Part shown: positions 1 to 10,539 of the stretch, one piece after another
Position numbering within the stretch: position 1 is the stretch's first letter
Layout of the letters: every line of letters begins with the position of its first letter
NCBI GenBank assembly: GCA_037179385.1
Contig: CM074185.1
Span: 48,735,000-48,798,999, forward strand
From: Holothuria scabra
Taxonomy: Eukaryota > Echinodermata > Holothuroidea > Aspidochirotida > Holothuriidae
Direction: 5' to 3'
DNA: 64,000 nt
Notes under the pieces: model-generated
What the model was told of the DNA's origin: nothing
Databases searched by the model: none
What the model saw: only the letters and a program-made list of their open reading frames with translations
Made by a program: the position numbers and the translations under genes

Positions 1-2872
1 TGTAAACCATTAGATGGCAAGCAAGGCAAGCAATCTTTCCAGTATTGATGTGGTTTTCTGGGTTCTGCCAGGATACTCAAAATCATGTATAAATCCATCC
101 TGGTTGGGAAGCATCAACCTGGTGCCTTTTACACCACACTTGTAGCTGAGATTTTGAATCTTCAGTCCAGTGGAATGTGACACTGTACATGACTAGCATA
201 TGCAGAGGTGAACTTGACAACTCTGGATCCTGGGGCTGGTCCTCCTGTGTCAAAAAAAAAAAAAAAAAAACAGCATAATATATGAAATGCCCACCGAAAT
301 ATTTTTGCTCTGTCCTTGCTTACTTGAAATTTTTCTGGATTTTTTAGTAATCTGCATTGGTACTTCTTCAAATTAAATGTAACAAGCAGGATCAGCTGGA
401 ACTAGAAATGTACGAAAAACACTTATAATTTTCTTTATTCTCCTTGTCACAAATTCCAAAAAGATGAAATTGTTCTCATATTTCTCACTTTCTTGAAGAG
501 AGAGCTACCCATAAAAGATTTCTTTCAAACTTGTGGTGCCAAAACTTGATTACTGGACAAGGCCAGAGCTTCCGAGGTGAGGTTGGTATTACTGTCAGTA
601 GGTCGTGGAACTGGGGATAGGCAAACTACCATTCCGGAAATATTTTGAGCGGAATCCAGATCAAAATGGAAATTCAAAAGATGTAACAAAAACTTGATAT
701 TTTTCCATCAGGTACAAGGATTCTCTTTTCAAAGAAACTGAAACCAATGGATAGTGAATTTACCTAAATTGTCTACCTTCATGTTTAGACATGACTGCTA
801 CCTCCCACATTATATTGTCTGCCTCTGCCTCATCAGTGTCATTTTCATTGTGGCAATCCAGGAAATCTTCAACTGAACTGTTGACAAAATAGATTGTACT
901 GCACTTAAGACCTGTACTTCAAGTCACCTCTTGTCCAAGCAGGTAATAATAATGGAGCAATTAGCAATGTTTGAAAACTACATTTTATCCTTTATATCAT
1001 ATTTTGAAGATAAATGAATGAAGAAAAAAACTAACAGAGTGACAAATGGCAAAAAATTTGCAACTTGGGTAAAGGTATTTTTTATCCATGGATATGTTCA
1101 TGCCAAATGCAAATGGTGACTGTTCCTACCATGCAGTTTCATGATACTGTTTCAATCTAGGGAAATCCTAGATCCTATTTTATGCCCTTTGATATCAAAG
1201 CATGATTAATGAAAAGCTTAAAGGGCAAGAGCAGTCTCCCCAACTTGAAGTAGTGTAGTACACCGTCCTTGTTTCATGATTGGTTCTTCACGGTCATGTG
1301 CCATTTTTGGGGGAGTCACTGCTGGTTTTCCTTGAATATGTAATATTGAAGTCCTAAAAATTATTACAGATACTTTTAAGAAATTAAGAGAAGTGAAAAG
1401 AAAATTGTGAGCTTTAGCCTTTGCTTCGAAATACAGTAAGTTTGGGATGACTGTTTTTGCCTTTCAATGTGGAAAAATGACAACAACAGTCATGTACCTT
1501 GGAGTAGTATGGTTAAAACGGGAAGACCCAGTGATTGCAGATCTGCCAGGACTGGGCCTATACAGCACATTAAAAAATTACAAAACAAATTCTGTTTAAC
1601 AAATGATTTTTTTCTTTCCTGGTCAACTTTTTGATGTTAATATCCGACATTTCAAAAGCACGTTGGAAAGCAGGTATATATGTTTTGCAAGCATGTGACT
1701 GCATTTGAAAAGTGGTCAACCAGTTATCACTAGAAAAAAAAAAAAACTTGCATTTTCAGAATTAACAGCCAAAGAAACAGATTGGGTAGTATATTGTTGG
1801 AATAATAGATAAAATAAGTAATAATAAAAAACATAGGACTTCTCACTTCATAAATCCATTTTGAAATGATGAGAGTAGCCTAGCTAGGTTAAAAAATAAA
1901 AGGGAATACAACTACTGTGAGTAGAAGAGAGATGCATATCTGACAGTCAAGCTACGGTACTGTACTCCAGAAGAAATGCTTACTGCCATGAAAATAGTCA
2001 AAGCTTTAAAACTTTCTTAACAATAACAGTAAATATAGCACCCTCTTCCCACACTCTGACAAAGACATCACACTTCCACTGCAGAAAGACAAGGGAAGAC
2101 TGGCATCCAATACCCCTATCCCTTTTTGTTTAGGTAGAGGGCAAAAAACTCCATGCATGCTAAAATCTTGAATGACCCTTAATTTGTGTTATGCAATTTA
2201 TTTTGCCATAAGTGTTCAGTAAAACCAGGAGTGCCTGAGCGGTGCTAAGGGGAGCAAGGTGGGACAGGGGATTCATCTCTCAGTTATGATGGATGGTTCC
2301 CACTGTATATGGGAAACATTTTAGAAAACAATTTCCATTCTTTTCAAGGGAGCATAGATGGGTATGTTATTTATTGTCCAGAAAATGACAAGTAACATTC
2401 CAATTGTGTACTTCCTTCTAATTCTTGAAGGAAATGCAATTGTCCTCTAAAAACCACAATTAGCTTCAAATTTAACTTTCAAACCCAAATCAACATTGAA
2501 TTTAAAATCCAGATTTTCAATTTTTCTTTCATAACATTTTATTCAAAATAAATCCCAAACAAATCTCTGGGTTTGGCCACAGATTTGGGTTGCTTGTGCC
2601 TGTCATGAAGGATTTCATCATTCCCTTGGAAAGAGACTGCATGGCACCATGCCGGATGTTGTGACTTATTACAGCTCGTACTACAATGCTATAATCATGG
2701 GTGAAAAGAGTTGTGAAGCTGAGAATCTCCTTCCCAGAAAATTTGAACATCTGGAGGAAAATTTCCCCTTACATGAAAATGCAGGGAGAATTGTGGGAAC
2801 TTTTACTCTCTTTCTGGGAAATAATGCAACTCGATCCCTTCCTCGAAAATAAATATTTTTTCCAGCCCTGGC
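1..2872. other. Non-coding stretch, no gene seen
   Basis: No open frame here has a recognisable protein signature. It holds simple A-runs (about 253-270 and 1734-1746) and unique AT-rich sequence. A run of A following a GC-rich stretch near 240-270 could be a retroposon tail, but no target duplication was found. Confidence 0.6.
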
Positions 2873-3142
2873 TGTAATACATGTTGTAGTTAGATGGAGT
2901 TTTACGGCCCAGTTTCCAACCTATTGGTTCAAGTCCAGACGGCCACGGCTTTTTTCCAGTTGTGGCTCACTGGCTTGTTTTCCCTACCCCACTGCTTATA
3001 CAGAGCAGCAATCATGCAAAATGGCATTAGGTTCCTTCTTTAGAGTCTTTGGTATGACTCGACCTGGGAAGTGAGCCTTCCGGTTGAGAGGTGGATGCTC
3101 TACCGTTAGACCAAACACACCGTATGTGTAATACATGTTGTA
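2873..3142 (-). mobile_element. tRNA-derived SINE with 16-bp target-site duplication
   Basis: The element body is 2889-3126. It is flanked by two perfect copies of TGTAATACATGTTGTA at 2873-2888 and 3127-3142. Read on the minus strand it opens with a tRNA-like head carrying an A-box-like stretch (TGGTCTAACGGTAGAGC) and a weaker B-box-like stretch (GGTCGAGTCAT). A unique body of about 150 bp follows, with a tail ending in CTAAC. This is the usual design of a SINE transcribed by RNA polymerase III and mobilised by a LINE. The 3' end lacks poly(A). Related pieces lie at about 5291-5367 (+), 32650-32745 (-), 53590-53690 (+) and 60375-60515 (+). The perfect duplication suggests a fairly recent insertion. 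Confidence 0.85.
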
Positions 3143-5290
3143 TAAGGGAATCGTGCACATAGGACATTTATGATGTTTGTCTGAACTCAATGAAACTTCA
3201 GCTAATCTTTGGCAATAACTATTGGTTTAAAGTTGAACAGCCATTTGCAATCCTCCCTTTGTTTGGCTTCCATAATTACCTGTAGTTGCTGATGATCGAG
3301 GGACAAACTGGCTCTAATATATACTGTCATAGTGGCCCTTGACGGAGTAGATGTAAATGTTACAATTCAATGGAATATCATAATAACAGCCGGTGATTGC
3401 AAGTTTGCAGCACAGGATGAACTGTATGGATGAGATTTTCAATTATTATAACCACACTTCTAACTACTGTAAACTTGATAATAGGGCAAGGCTTGTTTTT
3501 AAGGAGGTATCTCACAATTTTCTTCTCATTCCACAATACTGGATATTCAGGCAAACCAAGCAATTAAGTAAATTTCACATTTCAGGAAAGAATATTGCCA
3601 CTTGACTCTATAGCCAATCATGAAACAGGGCAGTCTAACTCCTGTACACTTCTGTACTGTATACTGGGGTGAATGCTCTTGTCTTGAAGGAAGGGAGCAC
3701 ATCAAATCAATATAGCAACTAGCCTAATTTGTAAAGGTAAACTAATCAAGCACATTACAATCAAATCAAGCACATTATAATTGTGAAAATGTTGGCAACG
3801 TCAAAACATTACCATAGTGGGTATATTGTGCAATTGGGAGAAAATAATATTCACTCAGACTTTGTGGACAACTACTTGATACTGCAACTCTGCATCATTA
3901 TCAGACAAGATATTGGATAAAGGCCTAACAATGATCATAAACTGTGCAATATTTTAGTAAATATAGATATGTTTCTAGATAGTAAAGATGAGATTTACCT
4001 ATACCCAACATGAACATGTCATGAACAGTATTGTGTCAGTCAACTCAATATTAAGTTCAAAGTTTAAATTTTCTTTCAAGTACAGTTCAAGTACAAGTTA
4101 GTTTTCCCTTTCATATCACCCCTTACAGTTGGCAGGATCAAACAGGCTTCCCCTCCTGGAAGCTCTGAGGTTTTAGCATACTGTATCTCTGAATGAAAAA
4201 TGTAGTCTCTGGAGAGGTATATGTTATTTAAATTCTTTTCATTAAACCCAAATTTAACCCCACTCCTTTCTAGCCAGCTAACATTTGGGCGGGGGGAGGA
4301 GGAGTGAGGGGGCCAAGGACAAAATCTATGGAGGGCAAATGCCCCCTCTTGCCCCAACTTAGAGCCACCACACTCATGGTACTAATTAAAGCCGCGAAAA
4401 CGTTACGAGCAATTCTGAACAGCACAAGGTAGACTGTTCTGTGCTATAGTGTTGTGAACTATGTACTTGCTGGAAGTTAGCTGGGAAAACATGCTTTTGG
4501 AAATTGAAAGACTTGTTTTAATACATCCTGCAGTTATTTTCACTCACCTATGGGTGTAACAGCTAGCAACTGAGGTGAGGTTGGTCATTCACTTGGCTCT
4601 GTCTGCGTGGCCTACTGCATGTACAGTAGTTTGAAGAACATCTGAAAAGTAAATCAAGACTATTTGCAATGAAACAGTAATTTATCTTAGGGAAGAGTGC
4701 ATACTGTATATCAGACTTCCATGATTCCAAATCACATATCCCTCAATGATTAAGGGTTGGTGGCAAAATTGGTTGTTATAAGAATTATAATAATGATGAT
4801 TGATGATGATGTGAACACTAGGCCCCATTAAAACAGAAAGGGGCAAGGGGGGTGGGGGTGGGATTGCAATCTATTCTGTCTAAAGGAATTTTAAATCAAC
4901 CTACCGATTACCAGTGGCATCAGCAGTGGCTCTTGAAACCCCCCCTCCCCCTCATGTAAAAAGTATATTGGGCAAAATGTGTAAGAACTTCACAAACATC
5001 TTGAAAGCAGTACTTTTTAGTAGTAAAAACAACAGCTGGGAAGTACCATTTTATGCAATCTGAAACACATTTCAGGCAAAGTGTTCTCTGTACGCAATGT
5101 GCTGGTCAATAGTGGCACTCGATAGGCGACAGTAGGAGCATTTTCGTTTGCCCCACCACGTTCAGCACTTTCCCTCTCCCAATGAAAAAGTCAAGTAATG
5201 CCACTATCAATAACCTAGGACATAAACTTTGCTCAGGCATTAATTTTCATTGCATTTGGCATTTCATGTACCCTCAACATACAGATTCCC
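3143..5290. other. Non-coding stretch, no gene seen
   Basis: Unique AT-rich DNA with a short TGATGA microsatellite near 4793-4810 and G- and C-rich runs near 4292 and 4938 that resemble edges of dispersed repeats. No coding or RNA gene signature was recognised. Confidence 0.55.
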
Positions 5291-5367
5291 TGCCCGGTCT
5301 CACTGGAGACTTTAAAAATGGAACCTATTGCCATTGTGCTTGCAAAAGCGTAGGGAAAACAAGCCTA
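5291..5367 (+). mobile_element. Fragment of the tRNA-SINE family
   Basis: The stretch matches the middle of the SINE at 2889-3126 in the opposite orientation. Shared blocks include GGAACCTA.TGCCATT and TAGGGAAAACAAGCC in the same order, with an internal deletion between them. The tRNA head and 3' tail are missing and no duplication was seen. Confidence 0.55.
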
Positions 5368-6343
5368 TGAACCAAAACAGAAAAAAAGGTCAAGACTACT
5401 GTAGCTTGACTTGAACTATACTTGGTTGAAACCTAACGCAGAAATAGCATTTATATGCCACGATCTCCCTAGATCTTGGGGAAAACAACTTTTTATACTG
5501 TATGTACAGGTACAGCAGCTATACTATGCTTAGCCTACCTTACAGTACCCGTCATAGCCCAGCAGGCCTCCATTTTTAAAATATTTAGTGTTGTCTTGGG
5601 GCAACCATTTCACTCATTTTAGTTGTCGAGAAGGAAATTTGGTTGTCCAAAATATTTTTCACACAATTACAAAACAGAAGGCTAATTATGTTCATCAAGG
5701 GCAGATCCAGTGAGGGGGGCAACTAGGGTCAACTGCCCCCCCGGAATGAATGATGCTTATCAAAAGCCTTCATTTCCTTTTTTGCAATTCATATAACTAG
5801 TATCAATTACTATGCAGCTGGAGGTCACTCAAGCATAAGCAAAGTTACAGAAATCAATTACTGGATAATGGCGTCTTGATCCTGCTCACCTGATATTGCA
5901 CCAGATAATCTTCATTTATGTTATAAATCCAACATGCTCAGGCTTACAGACTGTTGTTCTCATCAAGTCAAATCTTTGGCAAACTACTGAACCAGCAAAG
6001 CTATGCACTTTCTCATTGTCAACTGGACTGTAGGCTAATGAAACAGCTACAGTAGGATTATCTAAGTGATAGCATATTGTAGGTCTATGCTTGATAAGAA
6101 AGTTTTGAGATGGCAATTTTGGGGAAAGTGCAAACTCCCCGCCAGGCCCTCTGAGAGGTCATAAGTGTAAACTAGATGGGGCATGTATATGAGCAAACCG
6201 AGGACATAGGCTAATCAAATTTTTCAAGAGTAGTGCGGCTTATCCTGGGGTTACGATTTTGATGAAGTGGTAAATGTAGTGCTGATCACTTCTGCTGTAA
6301 CCTGTGCTAGCTCGTCAAAAGTTTTACTAGGCATACAGCTACT
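5368..6343. other. Non-coding stretch, no gene seen
   Basis: Unique sequence. A short GGGGGG...CCCCCC segment near 5711-5745 resembles the ends of hAT-like elements in this window, but no element could be bounded. Confidence 0.5.
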
Positions 6344-8361
6344 AATAAAATCAGTGGCGTAGCTAGGATTTTTTCCAGGGGGGGGGGGGGCAAAGGTATG
6401 AAATTTCCCCAAAACTTTTCCCGGTCAATGTGTATGTATTTCATATAAAATATGCAAACTTACAAGTATAACAACAGTACCATGTCATTTTGTAATATTA
6501 CCTGCATTTTATAACATAGAGCAATCGGAAATAACAAAGTATATTATTTTGGTAAACAATATCTGGTTTATTTGTATGTACTAACGCAGTGGCGTACGCA
6601 GGATTTCTCTGGAGGGGGAAGGGCATTCAGTATGGTCATGGGGAGGGGTGTCCGGAAATTTTTGGACGTTTTCAAGGAGCCTACATGCAAAATGGTGCAA
6701 GATTTTCGACTTTGACAGGAACAGTGTTAAAAGTTGAATCGTGGTGGTTCATGAGGATAAAACTGAAACTTTTGTGCCTTGACATGCATTTCTTTTTATG
6801 CCATTTATGCTACCTTATGAAGAAAAACTTGCATTTAATTTGCACACTTTTAGGAGTCAAAATAAAAAGCATTGATCGGACGGGTATTGGTGGTTTTTTC
6901 TTGGCCACAATATGTTATTTTGTCATAATGATTATCTAAGCGGAGCGCCACCATTGGTTGGCGCGGAGCGTAGAGAAAATTTGGAAAAATTAGACCCCTT
7001 ATATGGCCGGAAATAGCATTTTCCAGGCTTATACGAAGAATCTAGCCAGTGGCTTTCTTCTTTTGTCGTTTGCAATAAAATGCTCACTTCAAAATATGTT
7101 CGCAAGCTGCAAAGTGATCAGAGAGTTAAGAGCTACTTTTACCCAAAATATGTTATTTTGCCCAAAAAATAGAGCGAAGCGCCACCATTGGTTGGCGCGG
7201 AGAGTAAAGAAAATTTCGAAAAATCAGACCCCTCAGATGTTCAAAATAGCGTATTTATGCTTGTAAAGAAAATCTAAGCATGTATTCTTTTGATAGATGC
7301 CACCAGTAGGAAACAGAGTCTACCTTTTCTAAGTGAAAATTAGAATTTGACAGAATTTGCCTAGGTCTATTTGTAGGAATCAAAAAAAAAAAAAAAAAAA
7401 AAAAACAATGGCATCCCTTAAAGACCTTGCAGGGACAATCCATCCCCTTTGAAAATTTTTGGAAAATTGGGTGTCCCTATAAGCAATCTGGTGCCACATA
7501 TGCTATCTTTTGAAGTAAAATCTGTGTTGATAAAATTAGACTACGTATTTTTAGGAACAAAGAAAAATGGCATCTGTGAGGGGGACATGGCCCAATGGTC
7601 TCCCCTTCGCTCGCCACTAATTAAGGAGGCCTAATAGTGGCTCGATCACACAGGGTATCCTGTGAGGAAAGCAGTCTGTTAAGTGTAGAAGGCTACAAGG
7701 TACTCATTGTCCATTTATTGTTACACTCAAAGTGAGCAGAAAGCTATTTTCCCGAACTAGCTTGTAAGCCTCCAAGGATTAGGATAAGTAACAAAATCTA
7801 AGTGTGCCAACGGATCCCGTAAATTCTAATTTCTAGATTGACTTTAAGTTTATCGTTGGCCATGGGTTGTTTCAGCCCCATCCATCGTTATGTACACTTA
7901 GTAAAATCGTACAGCTACTGCTGGCTCGTAGAAGAACATAACAACCTCGGGGTCTACGGTAGTTACTTGTCAGTTTTCACATCCTTCTACTGAATTCCCA
8001 AAGTATCACCTGAATAACAGCTTCCTGTGCACTGAAATGCACTGATCATAACCCCCGTGCGTATACAAGTACAAGAGAAAACATTCAATCTGCTACGCAG
8101 CGAGGACATTTCTGTGGAACGCGAATTGGGCCGGTTCATGCGACACTGACGAAATCTGCGTTAATTTGTTGCATGAAAATACGAATTTATGTATGAGAAA
8201 TGTCACACAATTTCTTATTCTTACAAAAATTTTGAGAAATTTTTGTGAAATTTTTGTAATAATAAGAAGATTCATCAAATTGTCCCATTTTCATAAAATT
8301 TCCCCAAAAATTTTTCCAGGGGGGGCCCCTGCCCCCCAGTAGCTACGCCACTGAATAAAAT
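6344..8361. mobile_element. hAT-like DNA transposon, non-autonomous, 8-bp TSD
   Basis: The element is 6352-8353 (2,002 bp). Its ends are inverted (CAGTGGCGTAGCTA at the left, its complement at the right), followed inward by a G-run and by AATTTCCCCAAAA-like sequence on both sides. The perfect duplication AATAAAAT lies at 6344-6351 and 8354-8361. An 8-bp duplication with CAG...CTG ends is the hallmark of the hAT superfamily. No transposase remains; short open frames inside are not recognisable. A second CAGTGGCGTACGCAGGA end at about 6586 suggests a nested, truncated relative. A unit with GCGCCACCATTGGTTGGCG occurs twice inside (about 6944 and 7179), and a poly(A) run sits at 7381-7405. Confidence 0.85.
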
Positions 8362-9357
8362 TGTCCTGACGTTAGGTCTATGCATACTCTGTACTTTACA
8401 TATGCTGAACACGCGTGTGGGATGGGTATGTGGATCACTAACGAGACGGGAATCCTGTTTACTTTTTACTATCAGTAACTGAACAAAGACATTTCACTTA
8501 CCTTTGAGCATGATCTGTGAGATGATGTTTCGCAAAATCGCCGTTATAAACAAGAGACTTGGCATTCCACAATCAATCAACCTGCTTTTTCTGCGGCGAT
8601 CTAACGTTAGGTAGGGCCTATTCCGCGTGAGAATGGGGGAAGGGAACTCCGACTTTCGTTTGCTACTGTTTTTTCTCCTTTGATTTCCCCTTCTCGTGAC
8701 AACGTGTGCTAACGCTGTCCTTCGATTTTTCTTTCTGAAGTTCTGAACAGGAAGACATTTTGCTGTCGTGAGACTAGCCCCTTCGCTTCGACCAATCTCT
8801 CAATTTCGATGCTGGTTTCCTAGGCCAGTTCGTCTTTTTTAGAAATTCCCAAGATCATTTCTCGAATAACAACGAATAGCCTCTCAACGTTGAACTACAG
8901 TAATAATAGCCTATAAGAGCATCGAAGTCAAACTGATGATAATTAAAACACAACACAATTAAGCCGGAAATTTAATACAAATTAGCCACATTTCATTCTC
9001 ATTAGAACTTATTCACATATTTCATAACTAAATAATAAGTGACTTAAAAAAGTAGAAAAAAGAAACAATCACACAATATTTCTTTTTTCAAAGTGGGAAG
9101 GAAAAGACTGATCGAGGTGGTTCAAATGATGAATGATAAGAAAAAAAAGACACACAACGCGTTGACGTAGGTGCCTGGCATTTGTACGCGCGCCAATCGA
9201 GTTGTATCGGCACGCCTTTGTTGTTTCTTTTGAATATCGTTTATTTGATCAGTTATTATTTTGCCGCGTTGCGGAGCTTTTTTCCGAATTTTAGCACTTT
9301 TTATCATTCCAATCTTTTAACCTTCATACTTTACCAGTGCTATGCAGTATTCGTCCT

Positions 9358-9358
<1 letters not shown>
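8362..9358. other. Non-coding stretch, no gene seen
   Basis: Unique, mostly AT-rich sequence between the hAT-like element and the first (AT)n tract. No domain, splice pattern or RNA gene was recognised. Confidence 0.5.

Positions 9359-9359
<1 letters not shown>

Positions 9360-9401
<42 letters not shown>
9360..9401. repeat. (AT)n microsatellite
   Basis: Uninterrupted AT dinucleotides, directly beside the PLE terminal fragment that follows. Tyr-Ile reading frames across this and the other AT tracts are artefacts of the repeat. Confidence 0.95.
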
Positions 9402-9402
<1 letters not shown>

Positions 9403-9404
<2 letters not shown>

Positions 9405-9660
9405 GTCGAAATGCTGCGGAGCACTGTGGAAATGTGTAGGTCGAAAAGAGGTAATAAAAGTGCTTAAAAGTTTGCGGAAAACTCCACGACGTTTCGGGTA
9501 TAAACCCTTCATCAGGTGGCAAAAACCAAACTGAACAACCAACAGTAACAATTGGACACGGCAAACATCAAATCCGAAGCGGTCGCTGTAAAAACAGAAC
9601 CGGACGAGAGTGACTGTCAGAAAACATGAGTGCAAAGGATAAAACACAAATCAAAAAAAA
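9403..9660 (-). mobile_element. PLE terminal (pLTR-like) fragment carrying a hammerhead
   Basis: A non-coding segment flanked on both sides by (AT)n tracts. About 155 bp of it (roughly 9500-9655) recurs in the opposite orientation at 46257-46411, with blocks such as CAGTTTGGTTTTTGCCAC and TTTCGGATTTG in order. On the minus strand it contains the hammerhead motif at 9484-9519. Penelope-like elements are known to carry hammerheads in their terminal repeats, so this is read as a detached element end. No coding sequence is attached. Confidence 0.6.
9484..9519 (-). ncRNA. Hammerhead ribozyme motif, minimal dimer type
   Basis: On the minus strand the order is stem I CCAC, core CTGATGA, one extra A, stem II GGGT/ACCC with a TTAT loop, core GAA, stem III as the palindrome ACGT, the nucleotide C at the cleavage position, and GTGG closing stem I. 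All invariant core bases are present. A two-base-pair palindromic stem III is characteristic of small PLE hammerheads that work as dimers. The extra A before stem II is also seen in the motifs at 10215 and 24251. Activity is inferred from the fold only. Confidence 0.75.
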
Positions 9661-9665
9661 AAAGA

Positions 9666-9751
<86 letters not shown>
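9666..9751. repeat. (AT)n microsatellite with rare G/C interruptions
   Basis: AT dinucleotides broken only by single G or C changes near 9682 and 9697. It abuts the minus-strand 3' end of the PLE fragment at 9752-10177. Confidence 0.95.
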
Positions 9752-9753
<2 letters not shown>

Positions 9754-10177
9754 AAAGTATAAATAAATAACACAAATAGCAAGAAACACAACTTTTGCAG
9801 CTCCGCTTGATAATATTTCAAAACGTTTCTGTCTTCGACCTTCCTCAGTTGAATCTTACAGCTACAACAATAAACACATAACACTACTTCTACCATACCT
9901 AACCGTCTAAGGGGCAAAATTTATACGCTTTTTGGAAGCAAGCTCATTTCTTTTGTTAAGGCCGTAAGGGTATATTGTGCGTAATTGAGCAGTCCAGTAG
10001 ATTTCACGGATGAGGAGTTTTTTTGTTGGTTTCCATGGTATCAGTGATGCTTTCAATGGGAAGGAAGGCAAAATCGGTCAATTGATGGGGACTTTGATTG
10101 TAATGGGTAGCTACAACGCAAGTTTGCTTATTAGTTAGCATGTGCTACAACGCAAGTTTGCTTATTAGTTAGCATGT
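9752..10177 (-). pseudogene. PLE remnant: C-terminal part of GIY-YIG domain plus 3' terminal repeat
   Basis: Minus-strand translation from about 10177 gives SHMLTNKQTCVVATHYN, then, after a one-base frameshift in an A-run near 10020, LIREIYWTAQLRTIYPYGLN and a stop at about 9918. The pattern RE-x-YW-x2-QLRT-x2-P-x-GLN is the standard end of the GIY-YIG endonuclease domain of Penelope-like elements. The stop is followed within 70 bases by the hammerhead at 9819-9851 and then by (AT)n. The reverse transcriptase is absent. Two direct copies of a 34-bp unit (10109-10142 and 10143-10176) lie at its upstream edge. Confidence 0.75.
9819..9851 (-). ncRNA. Hammerhead motif, partly decayed
   Basis: Minus strand: CAA, core CTGAGGA, an extra A, stem II with GTC/GAC pairing and a mismatch at its base, GAA, palindrome ACGT, U at the cleavage position, TTG. 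It is the inverted copy of the better-paired motif at 10215-10247. Stem I is only three pairs and stem II is weakened, so activity is doubtful. Confidence 0.5.
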
Positions 10178-10214
10178 GAGATCTAACTTGCGTTGTAGCT
10201 ACCCATTACAACTG

Positions 10215-10247
10215 CAACTGAGGAAGGTCGAAGACCGAAACGTTTTG
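10215..10247 (+). ncRNA. Hammerhead ribozyme motif
   Basis: Plus strand: stem I CAA, core CTGAGGA, extra A, stem II GGTC/GACC with a GAA loop, core GAA, palindromic stem III ACGT, U at the cleavage position, TTG closing stem I. The core is complete. Stem I has three pairs and the cleavage base is U rather than the preferred C, so cleavage would be slow at best. Confidence 0.6.
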
Positions 10248-10404
10248 AAATATTATAAAGCGGAGCTGCAAAAGTTGTGTTTCTTGCTATTTGTGTTATT
10301 TATTTATACTTTCTTTACATTATGAGAGAAACACCACCGCATCCTAATTTTTGGATCCTTTTGCGGAGAGCTTATTGTTTGGGTATGTTGAACTTTTTTA
10401 TTCG

Positions 10405-10532
<128 letters not shown>

Positions 10533-10539
10533 TAATCTA

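Larger units (their letters stand above)
9752..10320. repeat. Imperfect inverted repeat of PLE termini
   Basis: Bases 9752-9860 pair with the complement of 10211-10320, and about 10091-10120 with 10186-10210. The left arm contains about 230 bp extra, which is the GIY-YIG tail. Inverted partial terminal repeats around an element are common for Penelope-like insertions. Confidence 0.75.

Noticed and set aside
3050..3120. A functional tRNA gene on the minus strand
   Set aside because: The A- and B-box-like sequences are part of a retroposed SINE with target duplications; no full cloverleaf can be drawn.
9360..9917. Tyr-Ile repeat proteins over the (AT)n tracts (also at 10277-10624, 12425-12914, 23790-24122, 24338-24649 and 24777-25049)
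   Set aside because: They are translations of AT dinucleotides in every frame; no codon bias, no start context and no domain.
10109..10210. CRISPR-like repeat and spacer pattern
   Set aside because: Only two direct copies without spacers, in an animal genome and within retroelement DNA.
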